DNA of 64,000 bases from Candidatus Puniceispirillum sp. (lineage in GTDB: Bacteria > Pseudomonadota > Alphaproteobacteria > Puniceispirillales > Puniceispirillaceae), in assembly GCA_028383305.1 (NCBI GenBank), contig JAOEVD010000003.1:69442-133441 (forward strand), written 5' to 3'. The notes beneath the pieces are model-generated. The model saw only the letters and a list, made by a program, of their open reading frames with translations. It was not told the origin of the DNA and searched no databases. Every line of letters begins with the position of its first letter. The first letter of the stretch is position 1. Positions 8,163 to 16,501 of the stretch are shown piece after piece. The position numbers and the translations under genes were made by a program.

Positions 8163-8681
8163 ATGGATATGGACAAAATCATGAGTTCCCGACTTTTTAT
8201 TGGACTTGGTGCAAATCTGACACCGGATGGCTATTCAAGCCCACGCGAAGGCTGCATTGCAGCTGTATCAGCGCTTGCTGACGAGGGGGTGCATTTGTCG
8301 ACGCTGTCAAATTGGTATGAGTCCGCGCCTGTGCCTATTTCGAACCAGCCTTGGTATCTGAACGCTGTTGCCGAAGCGACAACCGAACTGGACGCTGCAT
8401 CAACTTTGGCGGCGTTACACCTCATCGAACGGCGCTTTGGCCGGATCAGAACGGAACGCAACGCGGCGCGGGTTCTTGATCTCGATTTGCTTGATTTTGC
8501 GGGCATGGTTAGTGATGCCAGTGACTTGGCGCTTCCGCATCCGCGGCTGCATGATCGAGCCTTTGTTTTATTGCCGCTTGGTGAACTATGCCCTAATTGG
8601 GAGCATCCGGTTAGCGGCATTGCAATTCAAGACTTGATTGCGATGCTTCCCGCTGACCAGCAAATCAGGCTTGCTGGATAA
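8163..8681 (+). CDS. folK: 2-amino-4-hydroxy-6-hydroxymethyldihydropteridine diphosphokinase
   Basis: About 172 residues when started at the ATG at 8163. HPPK transfers pyrophosphate from ATP to the pterin in folate synthesis. Motifs are FIGLGANL at the start, NQPWYLNAVAEATTEL, and ERRFGRIRTERNAARVLDLDLLDF with the catalytic LDLDLL acidic pair, then LPHPRLHDRAFVLLPLGEL. The track start at 8100 adds a hydrophobic stretch not expected in the family; the ATG at 8181 (MSSRLFIGLG) is another possible start. Confidence 0.92.
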   Translation: MDMDKIMSSRLFIGLGANLTPDGYSSPREGCIAAVSALADEGVHLSTLSNWYESAPVPISNQPWYLNAVAEATTELDAASTLAALHLIERRFGRIRTERNAARVLDLDLLDFAGMVSDASDLALPHPRLHDRAFVLLPLGELCPNWEHPVSGIAIQDLIAMLPADQQIRLAG

Positions 8682-8868
8682 ATCGGGGTGGTGTATCTGC
8701 TGCTTTTTGCTTGTTCAGACCTCGAATTTAAGGTACACCCCGCATAGTTTTGCGCATTTTAGGATTGAATCGTAAGTTACTGCTAGTTTCTCTAGTGAGA
8801 CTTTACTAAAAAATGGCGTCATCTTTGGATGCATTGGCCATTTGATCAATCAAGACAAGGAGATATTC

Positions 8869-9279
8869 ATGGCACGCGTTACCGTTGAAGATTGCATTGA
8901 GAAAATCCCTAACCGTTTTGACCTTGTGTTGACGGCTGGACAGCGTGCACGCGGAATTTTGAAAGGCGATTTGCCAACAATTGATCGTGATAACGACAAA
9001 AATCCGGTTGTTGCGCTTCGTGAAATTGCTGCTGAAACGGTCGATCTTGGCGTCCTTGGCGAAGGTTTAATCAAAAAGCTGCAGCGCGTTGCGATCCGTG
9101 AAGAGCAGGAAATTCGCGATGATGCGGCGATTGCTGCTGAGGTTGACCTGTCCGAAATGGTTGGCGATTATAGCGATGATGAAGGCGAAACCAGCGGCAT
9201 GCAGATTACCAGCCCTGAAGAACTAGAGCCAGCAGGCTTTGAAGATGTTGACCTGTCTGAAATGCAGGGTGAAGATTAG
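8869..9279 (+). CDS. rpoZ: DNA-directed RNA polymerase omega subunit
   Basis: A 136-residue protein starting [30 protein letters not shown], the standard omega N-terminus that latches onto the beta-prime subunit. It is longer than the roughly 90-residue E. coli protein; the extra acidic C-terminus ([29 protein letters not shown]) is common in Alphaproteobacteria. The chosen ATG has AAGGAG 6 nt upstream. It lies directly upstream of rel, a widely conserved pairing. Confidence 0.95.
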   Translation: MARVTVEDCIEKIPNRFDLVLTAGQRARGILKGDLPTIDRDNDKNPVVALREIAAETVDLGVLGEGLIKKLQRVAIREEQEIRDDAAIAAEVDLSEMVGDYSDDEGETSGMQITSPEELEPAGFEDVDLSEMQGED

Positions 9280-9353
9280 ACAAAACACCAGCACGACATG
9301 ATATCCTTTCAGGGATTTGCCGGCTGGAATTGGCTAATCGGCTTGGCAGCGAG

Positions 9354-11498
9354 ATGATTGAAGCAGCGGACGCACTCTTTAACAAAATACATGCTTATGA
9401 TCCGTCTGTAGACGGTGATAAGCTGAGACGCGCTTTTATCTTTGGCATGGAAGCACATGACGGCCAGACCCGCGCCTCGGGCGAGCCCTATTACATTCAT
9501 CCGATTGCGGTAGCCAATATCCTTGCTGATATGCGGCTTGACCTTGATACGGTTATTACGGCGCTATTGCATGACACGGTCGAAGATTGTGAGGTAACGC
9601 TTGACACGCTTGACGCTGCCTTTGGCGCAAGCATTGCACAGCTTGTTGATGGGGTGACAAAACTTAGCCGGATTGGATTGCAGGCCGGCCAAAACAGCCT
9701 TCAGGCTGAAAATTTCCGCAAATTGTTGCTGGCAATGAGCGAAGATGTTCGGGTGTTGTTGGTCAAGCTGGCCGACCGCACGCATAATATGAACACGATT
9801 GACCATATCCCAAAGCTGGAAAAACGCACCCGCATTGCCCGTGAAACATTGGAAATCTATGCGCCGCTTGCCGAACGAATTGGTGTGACCAATCTGCAGC
9901 ATGCGCTGGAAAATGCCGCTTTTGGTGTTTTGCAGGAAGAAATGGCGCAAACTATCACCGCAAGACTGGATTACATGGTTCACGTATCCGAAATCATCAT
10001 TCCGATGATTAGTGTTGAATTGCAGGATGTTGTTGAACGTAGCGGGGTTGAATGCAGCGTCAGCGGACGGTTGAAATCGCCCTATTCAATCTGGCGGAAA
10101 ATGCAGCGCAAAAAAGTCACCATGGATCAGCTATCAGACATCATGGCATTTCGTATTCTGGTGCCGTCATCAGCCGATTGCTATCAGGCGCTTGGCAGTC
10201 TCCACGCAGCCTATCCCAATGTGATGGGGCGGTTTAAAGATTATATATCGACCCCAAAGCGCAATGGTTATCAATCACTTCATACAGGGGTCATCGGGCC
10301 GGAAAACCACAAGATTGAGATTCAGGTTCGCACCCCGGAAATGCATACAATTGCCGAATATGGTGTGGCGGCACATTGGAATTATAAAGATCCTTCATCT
10401 GACAAAAAACTTAGCAAATTTAAATGGATTCAAGAATTAGTTGGAATTTTAGATGAGGAGGCTGGGGCTGAAGAATTCCTCGAACACACCAAAATGGATC
10501 TCTATCATGATCAGGTGTTTTGCTTTACCCCACGCGGGGATTTGATTGCCTTGCCAAAAGGTGCAACGGCGGTCGATTTTGCCTATGCAGTTCATTCCAA
10601 AATTGGCCAGAAATGTTGCGGCGTACGCATTAATGGCAAAAACCGCCAATTGGCGACCGAGCTGGAAAATGGGGACCAGGTTGACATCATCACCAAGGCA
10701 ACGGCGCGCCCGCTTGCCGAATGGGAAAATTTTGTCAAAACGGGGCGCGCAAAATCGGGCATCAGACGGGCCGTGCGCGCCGAACGTGCGGTCGAATTTA
10801 GCCGGGTTGGTAAAACGATCTTGCAAAAAGCATTTTCCGACGTGAATAAACCCCTGAAAAAGCGAGCAATGGAAAAGATACCGCAAATTTTTGGCGTACA
10901 GAAACCGGAAGATCTGTTTGCGCTTGTCGGTGAGGGGCGCATGCAGCCCGAATTGGTGATCGAAAAAATGTTCCCCGATTTGGCAAAGAGCAAAAAACGC
11001 ATTAGGCCAACCGGTGAAACTGATCGTGACCGGTCTAAATCGCGCAAGCCACTATTGAAAATTCAAGGGGTTAACCCGGGTGTTGCAATTACGATGGCGC
11101 GTTGCTGTCATCCTTTGCCGGGTGAAGAAATTGTTGGCATCTTCACCACTGGCAAGGGGGTTACGGTTCATCGCGCCGAATGTGCCACGCTTGTTGATTT
11201 TAATGATATGCCTGAATTATGGATGGATGTTGGCTGGGAACATGAAGGGCCAAAACGGGTTATGGGGCGTTTAAATACGGTTCTGTCCAATGAACCTGGC
11301 GCCTTGGCCGCAGTTGCCACCATAATCGGCCAGCAAGGGGGTAATATTTCCAATATTCATCTAACTGACCGCAATGCTGATTTTTTCAGTTTTCAGCTTG
11401 ATCTTGAGGTCAAGGATGTTGAGCATATGCGAACTGTTATTGCTGTGCTTCAAGCAAATAATTTCGTGGAACGTGTCGAGCGGACAAGCAATATCTAG
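9354..11498 (+). CDS. rel: Bifunctional (p)ppGpp synthetase/hydrolase (RelA/SpoT family)
   Basis: About 714 residues from the ATG at 9354; a TTG at 9330 is the alternative. Domain order is an HD hydrolase with LLHDTVED (near 72-79), a synthetase with SDIMAFRI, FKDYISTPKRNGYQSLHT and IEIQVRTPEMHTIAEYGVAAHW (about 240-365), a TGS domain (VFCFTPRGDLIALPKGATAVDFAYAVHS) and a C-terminal ACT domain (about 640-714). The intact HD motif and synthetase motifs point to a single Rel that both makes and degrades the alarmone, as in most Alphaproteobacteria. No second RelA/SpoT gene is in the window. Confidence 0.94.
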   Translation: MIEAADALFNKIHAYDPSVDGDKLRRAFIFGMEAHDGQTRASGEPYYIHPIAVANILADMRLDLDTVITALLHDTVEDCEVTLDTLDAAFGASIAQLVDGVTKLSRIGLQAGQNSLQAENFRKLLLAMSEDVRVLLVKLADRTHNMNTIDHIPKLEKRTRIARETLEIYAPLAERIGVTNLQHALENAAFGVLQEEMAQTITARLDYMVHVSEIIIPMISVELQDVVERSGVECSVSGRLKSPYSIWRKMQRKKVTMDQLSDIMAFRILVPSSADCYQALGSLHAAYPNVMGRFKDYISTPKRNGYQSLHTGVIGPENHKIEIQVRTPEMHTIAEYGVAAHWNYKDPSSDKKLSKFKWIQELVGILDEEAGAEEFLEHTKMDLYHDQVFCFTPRGDLIALPKGATAVDFAYAVHSKIGQKCCGVRINGKNRQLATELENGDQVDIITKATARPLAEWENFVKTGRAKSGIRRAVRAERAVEFSRVGKTILQKAFSDVNKPLKKRAMEKIPQIFGVQKPEDLFALVGEGRMQPELVIEKMFPDLAKSKKRIRPTGETDRDRSKSRKPLLKIQGVNPGVAITMARCCHPLPGEEIVGIFTTGKGVTVHRAECATLVDFNDMPELWMDVGWEHEGPKRVMGRLNTVLSNEPGALAAVATIIGQQGGNISNIHLTDRNADFFSFQLDLEVKDVEHMRTVIAVLQANNFVERVERTSNI

Positions 11499-11530
11499 GC
11501 TTGGGCTTGCTAATTTTATGGGTAGCTAAG

Positions 11531-12154
11531 ATGTTTCGACGTCGTAAACCAGTAAGTGTTTTAAAACAATTGCGCGCTGTGATTTGGCCGGAGCGCGGGT
11601 TTCGGCGGCTCTTTTCCTATCTTTTTCAGCGGATTATAAGGCTACCCGGAACACCGGCTTCGATTGCTAGCGGTTTTGCAAGCGGTGTTGCCGCGTCTTT
11701 CACGCCGTTTTTGGGGCTGCATTTCATTCTTGCTGGCGCGCTTGCAATGTTGTGTCGCGGCAATGTTTTGGCCTCGGCGATTGGTACTTTTTTCGGCAAT
11801 CCATGGACTTTTATTCTGATCTGGCTTGCTGATTATGAGGTTGGTTTGTGGGTTATCCATGCCTTTGGCCATGGGGCTGATCTGCATGTTCTGTCGATTG
11901 ACGAGCTTGGTGCCATCATGGGCAATATCATGCGGTTTCTGTCCTTTACTGGACATATCTCTTGGGCGGATTTATCGCGCGATATTGAACAAGTGTTCAT
12001 GCCAATGCTGATTGGTGGTACGGTTCTTGGCGCGATTGCATGGGTCAGCTCGTTTATACTGACCTTATGGGCGGTAAAGGGCTGGCGGCTAAATCGGGCA
12101 AAACGGTTATTGAAAGCGGCGCAACGGTTAGCAGGTGCTAAAAAAAGCGGCTGA
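11531..12154 (+). CDS. DUF2062 domain membrane protein
   Basis: A 207-residue inner-membrane protein. Residues from about 45 onward match the DUF2062 pattern: GTPASIASGFASGVAASFTPFLGLHFILAGALAMLCRGNVLASAIGTFFGNPWTF, with several helices and a final hydrophobic helix (about 165-188) before a basic tail. The function is unknown. The ATG at 11531 is preferred over the TTG at 11501. It is placed between rel and pdxJ, a recurring arrangement in Alphaproteobacteria. Confidence 0.83.
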   Translation: MFRRRKPVSVLKQLRAVIWPERGFRRLFSYLFQRIIRLPGTPASIASGFASGVAASFTPFLGLHFILAGALAMLCRGNVLASAIGTFFGNPWTFILIWLADYEVGLWVIHAFGHGADLHVLSIDELGAIMGNIMRFLSFTGHISWADLSRDIEQVFMPMLIGGTVLGAIAWVSSFILTLWAVKGWRLNRAKRLLKAAQRLAGAKKSG

Positions 12155-12206
12155 TCCAAACCGCTAAATGCGATTATTTATGTGATTTGGGAATGATGAG
12201 GATATT

Positions 12207-12968
12207 TTGTCAAACAATCTAAAGCCATTACGCCTTGGCGTGAATATTGATCATGTTGCAACCTTGCGCAATGCGCGGGGCGGGGCGCATCCTGATCCGG
12301 TTGCCGCGGCAGAATTAGCTGTCAAGGCGGGCGCTGACGGCATTACGGCGCATCTTCGCGAGGATCGCCGTCATATCTGCGATGAAGATATTGCTGCCAT
12401 CCGCAAGGCAATTGATGTGCCATTGAATTTTGAAATGGCAGCTACAAGTGAAATGGTGGCCATCGCCCTGAAAACAAAACCAAACGCTGCATGTATTGTT
12501 CCCGAACGCCGCACCGAAGTGACCACCGAAGGCGGGTTGTCCGTTGTTGGGCAGGAAGATAGGCTTGCCGATATGTTGGCGCCGTTGAAGGCAGCGGGCA
12601 TTCGCCTGTCACTATTCATTGAGGCGAACCCGGCTGATATTGACGCGGCAAACCAGATTGGCGCAGATATTGTCGAGCTTCACACTGGTCGCTATTGCCA
12701 TGATGTCGCTGGCTGTGAAGCCGAATTGAGCCGCATTCAACTTGCCGCACGCCATAGCGCCAGCCTTGGCATCGAAACCCATGCTGGTCATGGTCTCGGC
12801 TTTGACACGGTAGGGCCGATTGCGGCGATTGCGGAAATGGAAGAATTGAATATCGGCCATTTCTTGATTGGCGAGAGTGTTTTTTGCGGGTTAGAGGCCG
12901 CGATTGTCAAAATGCGCCAATTGATGGATGCTGCCCGTAATGATGATCGTGACCGGAAAAACGTATGA
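12207..12968 (+). CDS. pdxJ: Pyridoxine 5'-phosphate synthase
   Basis: A 253-residue TIM-barrel enzyme that joins 3-amino-2-oxopropyl phosphate and deoxyxylulose 5-phosphate to make the vitamin B6 ring. Motifs: LRLGVNIDHVATLRNARGG near the start, ITAHLREDRRHI, VPERRTEVTTEGGL, LFIEAN and ELHTGRY, then IETHAGHGLGFDT. The start is TTG with GAGG about 9 nt upstream; no in-frame ATG lies near the conserved N-terminus. The stop overlaps the acpS start (ATGA). Deoxyxylulose phosphate also feeds Dxr, encoded at 36 kb. Confidence 0.95.
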   Translation: MSNNLKPLRLGVNIDHVATLRNARGGAHPDPVAAAELAVKAGADGITAHLREDRRHICDEDIAAIRKAIDVPLNFEMAATSEMVAIALKTKPNAACIVPERRTEVTTEGGLSVVGQEDRLADMLAPLKAAGIRLSLFIEANPADIDAANQIGADIVELHTGRYCHDVAGCEAELSRIQLAARHSASLGIETHAGHGLGFDTVGPIAAIAEMEELNIGHFLIGESVFCGLEAAIVKMRQLMDAARNDDRDRKNV

Positions 12969-13378
12969 TCCTTGGAATTGGCACTGATATTGTTGATGCG
13001 CGGCGTATCCAAGCCGCGATGGATCGGCATCCTGATAAATTTGCCAAACGCATTTTTTCCGATGCCGAAATAACCGCCGCCAAAGACTCCAGCAATCAGG
13101 CCAGCTATTTTGCCAAGCGTTTTGCGGTGAAAGAGGCGGTCTATAAAGCACTTAGCGTTTCAGGCGTGACTGGCTGTGGCTGGCGTGAGGCAGAAACCCT
13201 GTCGGCACCAAACGGGGCGCCAATGGTCAATTTGATCGGTCGTTGCAAAACGGCGCTTGAGACAATGACGCCGGATGGGTATAAGGCAGGTCTGTCAGTG
13301 TCACTAAGCGACGAGCCTCCCTATGCCTTGGCATTTATCGTGATTAGCGCCGTACCGGCGGAATGGATTAAACCCTAA
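12965..13378 (+). CDS. acpS: Holo-[acyl-carrier-protein] synthase
   Basis: A 137-residue protein with GIGTDIVDARRI at the N-terminus (Mg-binding aspartate) and FAKRFAVKEAVYKAL, the two signatures of AcpS. It moves 4'-phosphopantetheine from CoA to acyl carrier protein. It overlaps pdxJ by 4 nt (ATGA) and lepB by 1 nt (TAATG), so the three are almost certainly translated from one message. Length is normal. Confidence 0.95.
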   Translation: MILGIGTDIVDARRIQAAMDRHPDKFAKRIFSDAEITAAKDSSNQASYFAKRFAVKEAVYKALSVSGVTGCGWREAETLSAPNGAPMVNLIGRCKTALETMTPDGYKAGLSVSLSDEPPYALAFIVISAVPAEWIKP

Positions 13379-14112
13379 TGGCTAAAAAGCAAAAAGAAAG
13401 CAAGTTCGAGCTTGTGAAAACCGTTCTGATCGCTGGCGTTATCGCGCTTGGCTTTCGGTCATTCCTTTTCGAGCCGTTCAATATCCCGTCAGGGTCAATG
13501 GTGCCAACCTTGCTTGTTGGCGATTATTTGTTTGTCTCGAAATTTTCCTATGGCTATTCGCGCTATTCCTTTCCGTTTGGGATCGCACCTTTTTCTGGCC
13601 GGATTTTTGAAGATAAGCCAGAACGCGGCGATGTTGCGGTATTCCGCCAGCCAACGGATCCATCAATCGCCTTTATCAAGCGCGTTGTTGGCCTTCCCGG
13701 TGACCAGATTCAGGTTCAGGGTGGCATTCTGCATATCAATGGCGTGCCAGTCGAGCGCACCTATCTGGGCCAAGCAACCGCAACTGACGGCTATTCAATG
13801 ATGAATTTCAAGGTTTATGAAGAAACCTTGCCAAACGGATCGCGGCATTTAATCCAAGAACGTTCAGATAACGATTCTTACGACAACACCGCCGTTTATC
13901 AGGTGCCTGACGGGCATTATTTCATGATGGGAGATAATCGTGACAATTCGCGTGACAGCCGCACAACCTCGGTTGGGATGGTACCTGCTGAAAATATGGT
14001 CGGTCGAGCCGATCGTCTGTTTTTCAGCCATAATGGCAATGCCCGGCTCTGGGAAATCTGGAAATGGCCTTTTGCAATTCGTTATGGCCGCATTGGAGAT
14101 GGCATCATTTAA
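13378..14112 (+). CDS. lepB: Signal peptidase I
   Basis: A 244-residue inner-membrane serine/lysine protease. An N-terminal membrane segment (about 9-26) is followed by FNIPSGSMVPTLLVGDYL with the catalytic serine (about S40), FIKRVVGLPGDQI with the general-base lysine (about K101) and the C-terminal MMGDNRDNSRDSR signature. It removes signal peptides from exported proteins, including the Skp and BamA precursors encoded here. Its stop overlaps the rnc start by 1 nt (TAATG). Confidence 0.96.
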   Translation: MAKKQKESKFELVKTVLIAGVIALGFRSFLFEPFNIPSGSMVPTLLVGDYLFVSKFSYGYSRYSFPFGIAPFSGRIFEDKPERGDVAVFRQPTDPSIAFIKRVVGLPGDQIQVQGGILHINGVPVERTYLGQATATDGYSMMNFKVYEETLPNGSRHLIQERSDNDSYDNTAVYQVPDGHYFMMGDNRDNSRDSRTTSVGMVPAENMVGRADRLFFSHNGNARLWEIWKWPFAIRYGRIGDGII

Positions 14113-14792
14113 TGACTGTTGACCCGCTTGCAACGCTTGAAACATCGATAGGTCATCAATTTGCCGACCGCAATATCCTGCATGAGGCATTAAACCATTC
14201 AAGTCACATTGAATCCGAGCATAGCTATGAACGTCTCGAATTTCTGGGTGATCGCGTGCTAGGGCTTTTGCTGGCGGATCATTTCTATGCCGCTTTTCCG
14301 CAAGATGATGAAGGCGCGTTATCCTTGCGGCTTCACGGCGAGGCGCGGATGTCGACCTTGGCAATTATTGCGAAGAATCTACAGCTTGCCGATTATATCA
14401 AATCGCAAAGCGGGCTGGATATTGCTGGCAATGATGGCGTAATGGCCGATGTTGTCGAAAGCCTGATGGCGGCAATCTATCTTGATGCGGGATTAGAGGC
14501 GGCGAAGGGGTTTTTGAACCGGCATTGGCCGTTAAATAGCCGCGCTGATGCCCAAAATGAAAAAGATGCCAAATCGAAATTGCAGGAATGGAGCCTGCAG
14601 CGTGGTCTGGGATTGCCGGCCTATCGCCAATTGGCGAAATCTGGCCCTGATCACGCACCACAAATGACATATGAAGTGAAAATCGAGGGTTATGACGCGG
14701 TTGTGGCTAGCGCTGGCAGCCGTAAAATCGCCGAACAAACCGCAGCAGCATCCTTGCTGAAATTGCTGCAAGAAAGGACTTCGGGTTCATGA
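14112..14792 (+). CDS. rnc: Ribonuclease III
   Basis: A 226-residue protein. ERLEFLGDRVLGLLLADHFY (about 37-56) is the RNase III signature, ADVVESLMAAIYLDAG (about 112-127) holds the second acidic cluster, and a double-stranded RNA binding domain fills about 150-225 (KSKLQEW... SRKIAEQTAAASLLKLL). It processes rRNA precursors and structured mRNAs. The correct start is the ATG at 14112 overlapping the lepB stop; the track extends into lepB. It overlaps era by 4 nt (ATGA). Confidence 0.95.
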   Translation: MTVDPLATLETSIGHQFADRNILHEALNHSSHIESEHSYERLEFLGDRVLGLLLADHFYAAFPQDDEGALSLRLHGEARMSTLAIIAKNLQLADYIKSQSGLDIAGNDGVMADVVESLMAAIYLDAGLEAAKGFLNRHWPLNSRADAQNEKDAKSKLQEWSLQRGLGLPAYRQLAKSGPDHAPQMTYEVKIEGYDAVVASAGSRKIAEQTAAASLLKLLQERTSGS

Positions 14793-15748
14793 CCGATCAT
14801 AACGAAACCAACGAAACGAACGAAACTACGCCGGCAACCGATTTTACAAACAGCGAAAGCAAAGCCGGATTCGTTGCTTTGATTGGCGCGCCTAACGCGG
14901 GGAAATCAACTTTGATGAATGCGATGGTCGGTCATAAAGTGTCGATCGTAACACCAAAGGTGCAAACCACCCGAAGCCGTATTCGGGGCATTGCCATGCA
15001 TCAGAATGTGCAGATGATTTTTGTAGATACGCCGGGCATTTTTACACCAAAACGGCGGCTTGATCGGGCAATGGTTCAGGCCGCTTGGCAAGGCGCGGAA
15101 GATGGTGATGTATTGCTGCTGCTGCATGATTGCGCCCGGCGGCTGATTGATGAGGATACAAGTAATATCCTGACTAAGCTTGCCGCATCAGGACGGCGGG
15201 CGTCGCTTGTTTTGAACAAAATTGATCTGGCGCCGCAGGAACGGTTGCTGGAACGCGCCGATGAAATGTCGAAAATCTATGAATTTGAACGTATCTTCAT
15301 GGTATCGGCCGAAACCGGTAATGGCGTTGCTGATTTGAAATCATGGCTTGCTGGCAAAATGCCCAAAAGCCCGTTTCTGTTTGATCCTGATGATTTGTCG
15401 GATATGCCGCTACGGCTTTTGGCGGCGGAAACCTTGCGCGAAAAATTGTTTTTGAATCTTCATCAGGAATTACCCTATCAACTGACTGTTGAAACCGAAG
15501 ATTGGCAGGATCGTGACGATGGCAGTGCTGAAGTGCATCTGTCCATCTATGTTGCGCGCGAGGGGCATCGCGGCATCATCCTTGGCAAGGGCGGGCAAAC
15601 CATGCGCCGCATCGGCACCGCAGCGCGTAAAGAACTGGAAGAAGCGCTTGACCGCCGCGTGCATCTTTTTGCGCATGTGAAATATCGCAAAGACTGGATG
15701 GATGATTCGGCGCGATATAATCTGTGGGATCTTGATTATAATGCCTGA
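14789..15748 (+). CDS. era: GTPase Era
   Basis: A 319-residue GTPase for 30S maturation. GAPNAGKST (G1, about 33-41), DTPG (G3), NKID (G4) and VSAETG (G5-like) are present, followed by a C-terminal KH domain with the RGIILGKGGQTMRRIGTAARKELE RNA-binding loop. The N-terminus has a short low-complexity NETNETNETT stretch encoded by three 9-nt repeats, which family members usually lack. It overlaps rnc at its start and recO at its end. Confidence 0.96.
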   Translation: MTDHNETNETNETTPATDFTNSESKAGFVALIGAPNAGKSTLMNAMVGHKVSIVTPKVQTTRSRIRGIAMHQNVQMIFVDTPGIFTPKRRLDRAMVQAAWQGAEDGDVLLLLHDCARRLIDEDTSNILTKLAASGRRASLVLNKIDLAPQERLLERADEMSKIYEFERIFMVSAETGNGVADLKSWLAGKMPKSPFLFDPDDLSDMPLRLLAAETLREKLFLNLHQELPYQLTVETEDWQDRDDGSAEVHLSIYVAREGHRGIILGKGGQTMRRIGTAARKELEEALDRRVHLFAHVKYRKDWMDDSARYNLWDLDYNA

Positions 15749-16481
15749 TTGGCAAGCCGAAGCCATCATTCTATCGGTTCGCCCGCATGGCGAGGGCGGT
15801 GCCGTTATATCGGTTCTAACCGCCGATTATGGGCGGCATGCCGGATTGGTTCGTGGCGGCGCGTCATCAAGGATGCGCGGCATTATGCAACCGGGAAATC
15901 GAGTTCGGGTTAGTTGGCGGGCGCGGTTAAGCGAGCAACTTGGCCAAATGCAGATTGAATTGGTTCAGTCCGTGCCAGCTTTGTTGCTGGATTCGCCTTT
16001 GCGGTTATCCGGCGTGGCGTCAATGTGTGCCTTGCTTGATGGGGCGCTTCCCGAGCGTGAGGCGCAACCAGGGCTTTTTGAGGGCAGTGCGGCACTTTTG
16101 GATGTGATTGTCCTAGATGATGATAATGTTGGCTGGGTCGAAGGCTATGTTCGCTGGGAATTGGGGCTGTTAGCGGCGGTCGGGTACCGGCTTGATCTTG
16201 CCAGATGTGTTGCTAGTGGTCAGACCAGTGATCTGGCGTTTGTCAGTCCGAAATCAGGTGGTGCGGTGGCGCGTCATCAAGCTGGCAGTTTTGCAAGCCG
16301 AATGCTGGCTTTGCCGATATTTTTGGGCGGCGTCTCCTGCGGTAAACATGATTGGATTGCCGGTTTGGATTTGACCGGACATTTTTTGTCCAAACGCGTT
16401 TTCGCCGCGCATAATTTAGACCTACCAGCCCAGCGTAAACGGCTAGCCGATATGGTTGATAGTCGCTATAACGGCAAATGA
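15741..16481 (+). CDS. recO: DNA repair protein RecO
   Basis: A 246-residue protein with the RecO N-terminal OB-fold (WQAEAIILSVRPHGEGGAVISVLTADYGRHAGLVRGG) and helical C-terminal region (RWELGLLAAVGYRLDLARCVASGQTSDLAFVSPKSGGAV). RecO loads RecA with RecR at gapped DNA in the RecFOR pathway. The ATG at 15741 overlaps the end of era by 8 nt; the earlier track start lies inside era. The position downstream of era is the usual one. Confidence 0.93.
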   Translation: MPDWQAEAIILSVRPHGEGGAVISVLTADYGRHAGLVRGGASSRMRGIMQPGNRVRVSWRARLSEQLGQMQIELVQSVPALLLDSPLRLSGVASMCALLDGALPEREAQPGLFEGSAALLDVIVLDDDNVGWVEGYVRWELGLLAAVGYRLDLARCVASGQTSDLAFVSPKSGGAVARHQAGSFASRMLALPIFLGGVSCGKHDWIAGLDLTGHFLSKRVFAAHNLDLPAQRKRLADMVDSRYNGK

Positions 16482-16501
16482 TGAAGTGATGAGAATCTCT
16501 T

